From Volutella citrinella (Eukaryota; Ascomycota; Sordariomycetes; Hypocreales; Nectriaceae), in the NCBI GenBank assembly GCA_034401135.1, contig JAWZSP010000004.1, positions 434,001-498,000 on the forward strand: a stretch of 64,000 nt of DNA, read 5' to 3'. The position numbers were made by a program, and so were the translations under genes. Positions within the stretch are counted from its first letter, which is position 1. Each line of letters opens with the position of its first letter. Positions 53,575 to 63,597 of this stretch are shown here, in pieces. The notes beneath the pieces are model-generated. The model was not told where the DNA came from. It saw only the letters and a list, made by a program, of their open reading frames with translations, and did not search any database.

Positions 53575-54418
53575 GCCGACGAGAAGTGCAGTCGGCGGGC
53601 AACCACACCACGGGGAGATCAACATATATACAGTATATAATTTACATATAGAGTAAATAGAGCTTCTTCTAACCGGTATTAGAGGTGCAATCTGACCATG
53701 TGTCTCGTTACAGCAGCATTCCACTCGTGACTCGCATGTTGTGGACCCGCAGTCTCAAGTCATGGCCCAGCAATGGTAGCATGGCGCTCAGATGAGCAGC
53801 CTCCCTCGACAGCAAGGTTGACCAGTACCCCAAAGCCGAACCAGTGATACGACGTGGGCTGACTTGTCGATACTGCCAAGTCAACTGAGATCAAGCAGCG
53901 TTCGCCTGCTTGGGTTCACAGAAGAGTACCGGCCTAATATGCTGAATCGGCCACATCATTGTCACATCATACGTAACTCCCTTCATGATCCGTAATACCG
54001 GTGCGGTCCAGAACTTGTCCGACTCTCAGTCGAGCGGGTCGCTACAAAATCTCTTCACCGGAAATGACTGACTGGCCGACCTGAGGAGAATTACCGAAGC
54101 CACTACATGTACCGCCGAGCCTAGGCCCTGGAATAATTATCACGAGTTCGATGGTGTTGCTCTTGGGCCATTATTGACTCTGGACAAGACCACTTAGCCG
54201 TATTCTGAAGTCGGAACCGCCAGCCTGGTACGCCTGATGGTCTGGTGATGCACAACTGGTGGAGAAGGCTGAAGGTTCATGCAAGGCATGGCCAGGTATA
54301 CAGTCCAATGGGCGACCGAGAGACGCAGCTTCCAGTCGTCTGAGGATAGAAGAATGCCAAATGCGGCAGGATGAAGCTCCCTTGGCCTGCAGACTGGCGA
54401 GGCTGAAGTTGGGCATGT

Positions 54419-54474
54419 CGGAATATCGGAACATCTGTGGGACCCCTGGACCGGGATATCGGGACATATATGGG
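54419..54474. repeat. Imperfect 23-bp direct repeat
   Basis: cggaatatcggaacatctgt at 54419 and cgggatatcgggacatatat at 54452 differ by few bases and are separated by 10 bp. Confidence 0.6.
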
Positions 54475-54671
54475 GAACCGAAACGTCAAAGCCGGACGCT
54501 AAGAGAGTCAACGACCAATGATTCGCACCAATCCGTCTCCAACGCCACCCAACATCTGATCTAAATGTGGTTCCCCCGCGGAATATCTCCCCTTTCCGCG
54601 TGGCAGTCGTTGTCTAGGTATGTCACCTGCAACTTGCTCGACCAGGGCCGTCATGCCTGATTCCCGGACCG

Positions 54672-54788
54672 CTGGGGATCATCCCTGCTTCAGGCAATCC
54701 CAAGCACTCCCCATGGCACTTGACCTGGGGAAGCGGGACCCGAGGCTCGCTAACGGGCCCCTATGGAGAAGCTCCCCCGCAGCTGGGG
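54672..54788. promoter_or_regulatory. Cluster of CreA/Cre1-type SYGGRG motifs
   Basis: CTGGGG occurs at 54672-54677, 54725-54730 and 54783-54788, and its inverted form CCCCGC at 54775-54780. The last two are separated by 2 bp, forming an inverted pair. CreA represses sugar-use genes under glucose; paired sites are functional in Aspergillus nidulans. The cluster is 310-430 nt upstream of the transporter start. Confidence 0.45.
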
Positions 54789-54964
54789 AAGGGCTGGAGA
54801 CTGAGTCGTGGAGGTGGAGGCCAATCCGTGGCTTGTTTAGCATCATTTTCGCGAGCCCCGCGGGCGGCAGAGGCTAGAGACTAGCGACTGGTTGCATGCT
54901 TCAGTGCCGGGGGTACGCGGAAAAAAAATATATCGGGCGACAGGCAAGGTTACGCCGCGAAATC

Positions 54965-54970
54965 TATAAA
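54965..54970 (+). promoter_or_regulatory. TATA box of the sugar transporter gene
   Basis: TATAAA 128 nt before the ATG at 55098. Confidence 0.55.
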
Positions 54971-55097
54971 ACTACTCAGCGCCGTCGCTCCGTGGACACG
55001 ACCTTGCTCCCAATCATCACCAGCCTCACTAATCCTGGCTTTTGGCACCCAACCACATCCCTCAAAACACCCCATTGTTGTTGCCACGGCCGCAAAT

Positions 55098-56921
55098 ATG
55101 GCAGTCGAAGACGCCAAGACGGAGGCTTCACACAGCGAGGTGCTGTCCTCGCCGCAGCCGGCCGCCAGCTCCGATAACATTACGTTTCGTGATGTCTGGG
55201 ACAACCGCCGCGTCCTCGGATTCTGTAACTGCGCCCTCCATCTGTCCCCGTAGTCTTCTTGGCTCAATGCGCTGACTTGTCCTCGTACGCAGGCTTCCTC
55301 ATCTTCCTGCTGCCCGTCAACTTCGGCTACGAGATCAGCACTGTCGGCAACCTGCTCGCCGTGATCCCCTTCCTCGAGCAGTTCGGCAAGGAAGTCAACG
55401 GCCAGCTCCTCGTCACGGCGACGGACCAGCAGATCCTCAATGCGTCCACCACGGTCGGCCTCGTCATCTCCGCCTTCGCCACCGGCGTCATCTCCGATCT
55501 CATCGGCCGCAAGAAGACCGTTGGCCTGTCTGTCCTGATCTGCATTGGTGGCATCATCATGCAATACTTTAGCCGCAACATCTGGACTCTGTTCGGCGGC
55601 AAGCTCATCGGTTGTCTGGGCTTCGGTCTGGGCCACTCGCTTGGCCCCGTCTTCGTCGCTGAGATGGCCCCGGATAAGCTGCGAGGCACTTGCCTTGTTC
55701 TAGTGGTAAGAGGAAGACGGTTCGAGGCTGAATCCTGTAAATGCCTGGTACTGACTGTGGCTCGTAGAACACAATGATCGTCATCGGCCAATGGCTGAAC
55801 TCGCTTATTGTCTACGCCTGCTCCGAAATCAAGTCAGATCAGGCCTGGCGAATCCCTATTATTACTCAAATCGCCCCGCCTGGACTTATCCTGCTGGGCC
55901 TGTTTATCCTCCCCGAGTCCCCCTCGTGGCTGCTTGTGCGCGGTAGGACGGAGGAAGCCAAGAAGTCGTATCTGAGGTTCAACGGTCCTAATTTCGACGC
56001 TGATACCGCTGTTGCCGTTGCCACCGTTGCGATCCAGAAGGAGCAGGCCATTGTCGCCACAGGTGGCAGCTGGCTTCAGTGCTTCAAGGGCTCTGATGGT
56101 CGACGAACCCTGATTATCTGCATGGTCTACATTACCCAGCAGTTTATCGGTATTAACTTTGTTGGCGGCTATCTGACCTATTATTTCCGTCTTGCTGGCG
56201 TCCAGAACCCTCTCGGCATTGCCCAGGTTGCTTTCGCGATCCAGTTGCTCGGAAATATTTGCTCGTGGCCTCTCGTCGATCGAGTCGGTCGTCGTCCGAT
56301 GCTGGTCTGGGGTTGTATTTCCATTACCGCCGGCCTGCTTGTTATTGGCGGCATCAGCACCGTTAAATCCGACTCTGCGCTTAAGGGCACCGTTAGCCTG
56401 ATGGTTATCTGGGGTTTCATGTATCAGGTTCGTACTTCTCTACGGCACCCTATAACAGAGAGCGGGGCTAACATCTTACAGATGACCCTAGGCCCTACTG
56501 CCTACTCAGTCGGAGGCGAAACTCCTAGTATCCAGCTGCGTCAGAAGACGTACGCAATCAACATTATTGTGGCAACGGCCGTCTCTTGTGCTGTGCTCCA
56601 GGCCATGCCCTACCTGATCAACAGCGACCAGCTTAACCTCGGCGGCAAGAGTGAGTCCAGGCCCTGCAGAGTTCTCAAACTTGATTGTATTCTGACAGGT
56701 TCCCAGTCTGCTTCGTCTTCTTCGGCCTCTCCGTGCCCATGTGCGTCTACCTCTACTTCTGTCTGCCAGAGATGAAGGGCCGCAACTACGCCGAGATCCA
56801 GGAAATGTTTGAAAAGGGCGTGCCGGCTCGCCAGTTCAAGACGTATGTCTGCACTGACTTGGCCAACGAGGTTGAGGCCCAGAGGATCAAAATTGAGGAC
56901 AAGGAGACTGGCCAAGTCTAG
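55098..56921 (+). CDS. MFS sugar transporter (sugar porter family, maltose/alpha-glucoside type)
   Basis: A 527-residue sugar porter of the major facilitator superfamily with about 12 membrane segments. Five exons: 55098-55224, 55293-55705, 55768-56427, 56482-56650 and 56707-56921. Signature motifs are GxxSDLIGRKKTVG between helices 2 and 3, the loop motif LPESPSWLLVRGR after helix 6, the QFIGINFVGGYLTYYF helix 7 (sugar-binding Gln-Gln nearby), DRVGRRPMLVWG in the C-half, and GGETPSIQLRQKTYA, which resembles the AETPS.RLR.KT block of alpha-glucoside permeases. The last intron was placed at 56651-56706 because it restores the helix sequence GGKICFVFFG. The cytosolic tail contains KGRNYAEIQEMFEKGVPARQFK. 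It imports a hexose or disaccharide across the plasma membrane by proton symport. Paired CreA motifs suggest glucose repression. Confidence 0.93.
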
Positions 56922-57251
56922 GTGAACGTTGGCACTGCACGGTGTACTGCAGCCTAGCTCTTGGAAATGTCAAGAAATAGATACTAATACAAATACACCA
57001 AAGTATTCTCAAGCAACACTGCGTTCCTATAACAGTGGGCTTTCAAAACAAGCTCTGCTCGCATTTCTTAGTCATACAACTCCAACGCGACGCCGCATGT
57101 CGTCCGAAAACTCTGGAGCAGTGCCCATCTAATATCGGCAGGTGTGATGATATCCATTTTCTATGGTTTCTATTGTGTAAATATGAGGCTGTGTGTTGCA
57201 CAAGCTTATCGAACTATCTTCCGTGATGACTTCCACGATCCAAAGCAGCTA

Positions 57252-60020
57252 CTACGGCCAAGGCGTGGTGGGTGAAACTGGCTCAGATACGGAGCCCCAA
57301 TCCATCGGAGTGTACGTAGCAACCGGAGCCGTCGAGGTCCCCAGCTTTGCGATGGAGTCTTCCACCGCCTTTTTATACTCCTCGGGGAAGGCTGGGCCGT
57401 CCTGGTCCTGCATATCGACCATGACGCTTGCTTGAAACCCACCCCACAGCTTCTTCTTGTCAACCTCCCAGGGTGGATGGAGCTTGCATTTGAGCTTGGG
57501 TCCTCCAGCTGAAACAATAGCCCGTTCCACGCAGCCCGCCCTGATAGAATTGGGTAGTATGAAAGAAGCAGCGGTCCCCCACTTCTTGGTGGTTGCGTAC
57601 CACCTCCAGCCGCTCATGCCACCACAGCCTCCCTCCTCCTTCTTGAGCCGCTGGCGGACGTCCCCAGGCCAATCGGCGATCTGGGTAATTTCAAAGTACC
57701 ACAATATAGATGTGCCGTAGCCGTCGCAGTATGCTGTCGGTGTTGGCTCTGGTTGCGCTGGCTGCTCGGGTTCCTTGGTCTTCCCCGGCTCCTTGGGCAC
57801 CTCCGACTCTTTGGGCTTCTCCGACTCCTCGGGCTTCTCTGGAGTACTTTCCGTCGTCTGAGGAACCGTGGATGTCGTAGACATAGTCGTGGTAGTGGGC
57901 TGTGCCGACTTGCACACGCACATCCCAGAGACCGCCAGGAGCCGGAAGCAGGTCGGCGGCCTGTATTCAAGGGGTTGAATAAGCAAGTTTTCCCAAGGGT
58001 TTTTCTTGGCCATGGGGTATGTGTTATAGACGTCCTTGACAAAGGCCATGTCCTGTTGGGTTGCGCTTCCGTAGTAGATCAAGTCGTCACAGCTGATTTG
58101 CTGGACCGCCTGCTGGGGTTTGGTGCCGTGGATGTTTGGAATTTGGCGTCGTGGCGTGATTGATCGCCAGAAGTCTCGCAGGAAGCTCTTCTCAAATACG
58201 TGATCAACAGTTGGCGCCGCATTTTTCCACCCTTCGTCACCCTCCTGGAGGATTTTCTGCCCGGAAAAGTAATTTTTCTTTGAGACAGGTCCCTGAACAG
58301 ATAACAAGCAGCGGTCTAGCTTCGAGCGGTACCATCGACTAGGGATTCCAAGAGGTGAATCCCCAGCACGCCTGATGTCTTCTTCAGCATAGTATATGTC
58401 GCCACCTGAAGGATATGGTGGGGATGAAATGGAATCGTCTTAGGTATTTCGCAGTAGCCGACCTTGTTGTCCTTCTCCAGGTCGTCTTTGGGCTCCGACC
58501 ATCGCTTCTTGTGGGCAACCACCCCTTCCTCCGACTCCAGCTGCTGATCGATCCCTATATTTTCGTGCACGGTGTATCCGATGTCTGTCGAGCATTCTCC
58601 GCAGTCCTGGCCACCACCCGTGGTATCGCAGGCCTCGGCAGACGTGGTCGAAGTTGCACCCGTGACGCTGCACCCGGTGTGTGTCTTGTAACAGCTTGTT
58701 GTGCAGCCAGCCTCATCTCCCCATCCGCCCATGGTAGAACAGGACACGAAGCAGTCACTCGCAGTGACCATGTCGGTGCATGTAGTCGAGGGCTTGGAAG
58801 AGCTCTTTTTATCCTCTCCATCCTCCTTTTCCGACTCGGGTGGCATGTTACAGTGCACGAGTAGGGTCTGGATGCAGGGAAGTGAGAAGCCTGGGAAGCC
58901 GGGAAATCTGAACCATACACCAGGAAGGGGAAGGAAGCCAAAGAGAATAAGACCTGGGTCGTCCCCTTTGCAACCCTTGGACCCGACGATGACTGGCACC
59001 ACGGTCGGCTCGCTTGAGCCCTTTGAGGTGGTCGTGATCCAGGTGTTAGCAGTCCATTCGTGATGGCCAGAGACACAAGTTGGCGACCAGCTCGCGGGGG
59101 GAGCTGTCACGACTGAGTTGTAGCTGTTGCTCTGGCTTGATGTGACTACAGCCGTTGCGGCCGCTGTGGGAACATCCAGTGTAATGGGAGAATCACCGCT
59201 CGTCGAAGTATACCAGTCAAATGTTCCAGTGTTCTTGGGCTGTGTAGAAGCGCTGTCGATGTGCACTGATGGTGCAGTTGCTGCTGCTGTTTCGGAATTT
59301 CCGGGTTGGCCTTCGAGTCCGCTGGCAGTATCGAAACCGATGTTTTCAGGTCGGGTTGAAGTATCCATGTTGCTGAGTTCCGTCGCAGCATCAGTGCCGA
59401 CTGAACTGGCCTGTGGCTGCCATGTCTCAGTCTGCACTGACTGAGAAGCGTCTGCACTAGTTCCCGTGGGTCCAGTCTCGGTCCTTGGTCCGACCCGAGT
59501 CGGTTCCGTCTCGATCCCCGTAGATCCGATCTCGGTATCTGTCGGCGCAGTCTGAAGATCAGTGCCAGTCTTGTCAGTCATGGTTCCATCACCAAGTCCC
59601 AGGCTGGTCTCGGAAGAGCCACCCTCGGTATCAGTGGAAATGGGTTTGACACCAGGCTGTCCGGTTTGGGTTCCAGCCGACCAAGTCTGAGCTTTGGTTG
59701 AGACGATCTCAGTCGCGGAACTGGTTTCAATGCCAGTCCACCCAACTAGTGCCTAGCTCATCAGACTGGCTGGCTGGATTGCCAACGTTGTTCGAGTGCC
59801 ACGACGCGGATGTTGAGTGTGCTTGAGTGAAGTTTCCCAGGCCCGGGTAGTCGCCAGGAGAACCTTGGCTACTAGTGGACGTAGATAATGGCTGGGGATA
59901 CGTTTCGGAGGCAGCTGGTTGGGAAGGAAGGAGCGGACCGTGACTGTTGGTCTTGGGCTTGCAGGGCCCAGCGAGGGCTCCCAAGGCCGAGACCAGCAAC
60001 AGTGCCCTCACTAATTTCAT
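57252..60020 (-). CDS. Large secreted Ser/Thr- and Cys-rich protein of unknown function
   Basis: A secreted protein of roughly 850-900 residues on the minus strand. Its signal peptide is MKLVRALLLVSALGALAG. About 400 residues of Ser/Thr/Pro/Gly-rich sequence (many ST, TE, GT repeats) follow, then a cysteine-rich module (TCTDMVTASDCFVSC, CTTSCYKTHTGCSVTG, ACDTTGGGQDCGEC), a hydrophilic stretch, and a C-terminal domain with ILWYFEITQIADWPGDV and GWRWYATTKKWG, KAGCVERAI-like RAGCVERAIVSAGGPKLKC. The last two look like the C-terminal parts of some large secreted fungal proteins, including class V chitinases, but no catalytic motif is present. The exon joint at 58320-58369 (50-nt intron) is in phase. 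The joint near 59740-59830 was not resolved: frames shift there, and the candidate introns are 34 to 85 nt. The stop at 57252-57254 is firm. The role is probably in the cell wall or surface. Confidence 0.6.
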
Positions 60021-60796
60021 AACGAGAGAATGGTATAAGCGAGAGAGTAAGAGACAAAAGAATGGAAGCGTAACAGGGTCGATGAATGATTTGCCATCAC
60101 GAAATGTTGAGATAGTCTCCAGATATATCTAAGATAGTGTAGTCAAGCGCTGTGAAAGATTCTCACGAGATTCACCAGCCAAGAATGCTGTTGGTCCAGC
60201 TGGGGGCTTTCACTCATGCATGCCCATGGAACGTTGCTCACAGCGGACGTATGGATGCCCATCTTTAACCAACTTGAAACGCTTCAACAGGCAGCTGCAT
60301 CTTTTGACAGCGAAGACCATGCACGATGGTGCATAAACATGCCCACACTTGGCTCCTAAGTCTTTGGCAGAGATTTTTTTTTTACCTCAATCAGACTGAC
60401 AACCAACATCACCAACATCCCATTTGCACTTGTCCCGCACCTGCAGCGGCGCTTGCATGACTTGACGGAATGAACGAGGCGTCAACTCTGGCCCATTCAT
60501 CCGTCCGATGCATGGTGCCTGCTCCATTCAGTGGAGCCCGCTGGCAAGGGAATTCGATGGTAAGCCATGAGGTGGGCCAGAAATCTGGATTGTGAGTGGA
60601 CTGTTGGTTGCGAAGCGGCGACAGGCAGTCGTATGTGCAACAGGATAGATTAATATCGCACAGATACGAGAAATGGCGTCTGGAGGGTGGCCAAGGCGGG
60701 TACATGATCAAAGGCTAAAACGGAGCTAGTCAGCACTGGGCACCGGCGTGACATTGGTGCGTGAATCAGTGATCAAAGATATGCCCATGACCGTGC

Positions 60797-60830
60797 TCCA
60801 ACCAACAACCAACAACCAACAACCAACAAG
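60797..60830. repeat. AACCAAC heptamer tandem repeat
   Basis: About four and a half copies of aaccaac in a row. Confidence 0.85.
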
Positions 60831-60866
60831 GCCGCACCTGTGCGCGCGCAACCTCTCCGCCTTCCT

Positions 60867-60883
60867 CCCCCCCCCCCCCCCCC
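60867..60883. repeat. Homopolymer C17 tract
   Basis: 17 C residues in succession directly before ATG at 60884; it is likely to vary in length between isolates and assemblies. Confidence 0.9.
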
Positions 60884-60985
60884 ATGATCCTGCAGAGGCC
60901 TTCTCCGCCCTCCCTCCCCCATGGTCTTGTAGACGCCTTCTCCGTGGCCTCCTCTCAGCTTGGCAACGCACCCCCAACTGTCAAC

Positions 60986-62302
60986 ATGGGCCACCCGTAC
61001 CCGTTTGCCGAGTGCACAATATGCCAGGTCGAGATCACCGGACGGACCTACCAATCACACAACCCGGACGGTCCCGTCAACTGGAACAGCAGGGCATGGA
61101 TGGAAGCCGCAACCATCCTCCGGGGACCTTCCGAGCAGTATTTTCGAAACCGGGTGTTGTACCACCCCGGGGAAATGGTCGACTATCTCAGCGAGCCATT
61201 GACAAAACATGCTGTAACCGCATCTAGTGGCTACTCAGATGGATGGATGCAGTTGTTGCCTAGTGGCCAGGAGTTCTCTCCAAACCACCTTTTGTCCTCG
61301 GAAGGCGGCCACTACTACATGGCCCTGCACGATAGCTGCGAGATGCTTGCTATGCGTGCAATGCGTACATCAATGACGACTGGGCTGAGATGCCTTCGCC
61401 ATCTTTGGATCACTCTTGATCGACGACGCGACGAGACTATGAGGGCTGCGTCTGAAATCTACAGAGATCAACCTGGGTCTCGTACTGAGTACTTTGCTCC
61501 TCAGATACCCAAGAAGACACCAGCTGGTGCAACCAAGGGATGGAGCGGCTATTACATTCCCGACTATGATCCCGATCACCACTGGGTCCGTACAAGAGCC
61601 TCTTTCCGGCCTTCCATCTTTCTCATCTTGACTCATCAGCAGTGGGAAGACGATCCTCTTCATATTCCAGCGTTATCAAGCCGACTACTATCCAACCTCG
61701 AGCCCGTCGAGCCCACCGCAGCCACCCCTCGGAGCCCAACACCCCTTCAGACAGGCCTAGAAAGCTTGCCTGGGGAGTTGCAGGATTCGATCCGCTCTTG
61801 GTTGCTCGTAGGCAGCATAGGCCTGGAATGCACTTACATTATACCGCAGTCGGCTTGGAGAGAACTACTCGTTCGCATTCCGTTCCTTTGGGATCTTGAC
61901 AAAGATGCCATGTCAAAGTTCACAGACACGGCCGACAAGCAGTGGAACTGGGAAAAGCTATTTCGTTAAGTCATGGCCCGCGTTCAACGTCCCATTCAAT
62001 CCGACTCGGAGTATTTTCGGGCATGGAACCACCTCGATGTTGGGCTCCATGTTCCGCCGGGATTCACCAACCGCCGACGGATCTGGCAGCTTATTGAAGA
62101 CATGGACCCCAAGGAGTTGGGGTTTGAGGCCATGAGGGATAGCGATGATATTACTTATGATGTTGATCTGGAAGAGTTCAGGGAACTGAGGGAAAGTGAT
62201 TACCTTGATCCCAGTGACGTGGATTCGGAAGCTCTTGCTGCAGGTGTGGACATGGAGCCTTGGGAGTTGATTGAGGATGGGGTAATCAAGCAATGCATAT
62301 AG
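60986..62302 (+). pseudogene. F-box-like protein gene interrupted by one in-frame TAA
   Basis: A single-frame gene for a fungus-specific F-box-like protein of about 438 codons. The N-terminus has MGHPYPFAECTICQVEI with a Cys-x-x-Cys pair, then the conserved WMEAATILRGP and SEGGHYYMALHDSCEMLAMRAM blocks (these fungal proteins have a characteristic N-domain). A degenerate F-box follows at about residues 248-300 (GLESLPGELQDSIRSWLLVG, QSAWRELLVRIPFLWDL). The stop TAA at 61967-61969 follows NWEKLFR, and the frame goes on with VMARVQRPI and VPPGFTNRRRIWQLIEDM to a normal stop at 62302. Homology to related proteins, recalled and not checked, suggests Gln at the TAA. The ATG at 60986 was preferred to 60884, which lies just after a C17 tract. 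F-box proteins recruit substrates to SCF ubiquitin ligases. The gene is either a pseudogene or encodes a truncated protein. Confidence 0.7.
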
Positions 62303-62367
62303 ATTTAGTAGTGCCGTGGCGTGAATGTATATTACGCCCTCAAGACCACCTCGTGCGAGCACCAACA

Positions 62368-63597
62368 TCACAGCGAAGTTTTTGAATGCTCCCTCTTCCA
62401 CTCATTGTGTCTGTGGTAAATGTCCCGCTTAAACGTCTCCTTGAGCTCCGTCATGGCCTCGATGTCGACGGGAAGCTTGGCCTGCCAGGCACACAGCGTG
62501 CAAAGGTCCCGTTTCCGGTCAATGGTCCAGTTCAGCGTCATCCCGCCGGTCCACGACATGGTACCCTCGCCAAAGTACCCCGGAATGTCCTCGAGCACCA
62601 CGAAGCCGCCCAGCCCGTAGCCCGCCCTGGTCCCCTTATCCACGCCCAGACGCATCATCTCGCCATACGGCCCGTTCATCAGCTTCTCGTGGCCCGCCTC
62701 GGCCTCGGGCCCAAGGTGCTGCTGGAACATGCCCTCCGTGGTCGCGCTCCGGAGCACCTTACCGTCGTCGGCCAGCAGCGAGCGAAGAACCTTGAGATAG
62801 TCGTTCCCGGCCATGAACATCCCATGGCCGCCAAAGTCACCCTCGCGGCTGCTGTTCATGTCGATATCCCCGCCAAGAACCGCCAGGCCCTTGGCCCCTG
62901 GGTCGTCTGGGTTGAGGTCGACGAGGCGCTGACGTAGGTCTGGTCTGGTGACGGGGTAAAACTGCCCTGAGCTGATGTCTAGCGGGTCAAAGATGCGCTT
63001 CTCAATGTATTCGCTGAGACGAAGACCCGTCACGCGCTCCACAATGCGCCCGGCCCAGTCAATGCTGGGCCCGTACATCCAGTTGGAGCCAGGCTGGAAA
63101 ACGAGCGGGTAGTCAAACGACGCCTCAACGGTGTGAGTCTTCTCCTGCTGTTGAGGGCCAACCTTCTGGCGCCACTGCGCGAGCTGCGGGTCAGCAAATT
63201 CGTAGACCAGCCCCGAACTGTGCGTGAGTAGCATCCTAAGCGTGATGCCCCGGGCCTGCTCCTCGTACATGGCCGTATCGCCATCGTCAGAGAAACCCTT
63301 CAAGACTTTCTTGGCTGCCAGCTCGGGCGCAATCAAAGAGAGGTCATCATCTAGAGTCAGCAACCCATCCTCAACGCACTGAAGGGCTGCAATGGTGGTG
63401 AGGAGTTTGGTTCCCGAGGCCAAGTATAGCACGTCATCAAACCGCTGGGTTACCCTCTCGCCTGACAATAGAACTCGCTCCCCCGGGGTATTCTCGTAGA
63501 CAAAAGTGCCTCCGCTGTTAATAGCGCAGAGGACAGCACCGTTGATCTTCCCAGCCTCAATGGCATTCTTGACGGCCGCATCAATGTCGGTAGCCAT
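62368..63597 (-). CDS. Serine beta-lactamase / transesterase-like protein
   Basis: A 409-residue intronless protein of the class C beta-lactamase / EstB / LovD-like family (PF00144). The catalytic Ser61-Gly-Thr-Lys64 motif (LASGTKLLTT) is near the N-terminus, the loop of the second motif reads MYGPSIDWAGRIVERVTG with a Tyr that could be the base (usual form YxN), and the third region FGEGTMSWTGGMTLNW holds the WTGG block. The family ranges from esterases to acyltransferases that make polyketide products such as lovastatin. No signal peptide is visible, so it is probably cytosolic. The start ATG (63595-63597) is the only one that fits the family length. It has no obvious biosynthetic neighbours, so its substrate is unknown. 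Confidence 0.92.
   Translation of the reverse strand: MATDIDAAVKNAIEAGKINGAVLCAINSGGTFVYENTPGERVLLSGERVTQRFDDVLYLASGTKLLTTIAALQCVEDGLLTLDDDLSLIAPELAAKKVLKGFSDDGDTAMYEEQARGITLRMLLTHSSGLVYEFADPQLAQWRQKVGPQQQEKTHTVEASFDYPLVFQPGSNWMYGPSIDWAGRIVERVTGLRLSEYIEKRIFDPLDISSGQFYPVTRPDLRQRLVDLNPDDPGAKGLAVLGGDIDMNSSREGDFGGHGMFMAGNDYLKVLRSLLADDGKVLRSATTEGMFQQHLGPEAEAGHEKLMNGPYGEMMRLGVDKGTRAGYGLGGFVVLEDIPGYFGEGTMSWTGGMTLNWTIDRKRDLCTLCAWQAKLPVDIEAMTELKETFKRDIYHRHNEWKREHSKTSL

Larger units (their letters stand above)
53575..55097. other. Intergenic region upstream of the sugar transporter
   Basis: A 1.5-kb spacer with an imperfect 23-bp direct repeat (54419-54441 and 54452-54474), a cluster of CreA-type motifs (54672-54788) and the TATA box of the transporter gene. 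No gene is supported. Confidence 0.55.
60021..60985. other. Divergent intergenic region with microsatellites
   Basis: The promoters of the large secreted protein and of the F-box-like gene lie here. It contains a heptamer tandem repeat and a homopolymer C tract close to the F-box-like start. No gene was found. Confidence 0.55.

Noticed and set aside
60884..60985. Upstream ATG for the F-box-like gene
   Set aside because: It begins directly after a C17 tract, and the extra 34 residues do not resemble the family start at MGHPYPFAEC.
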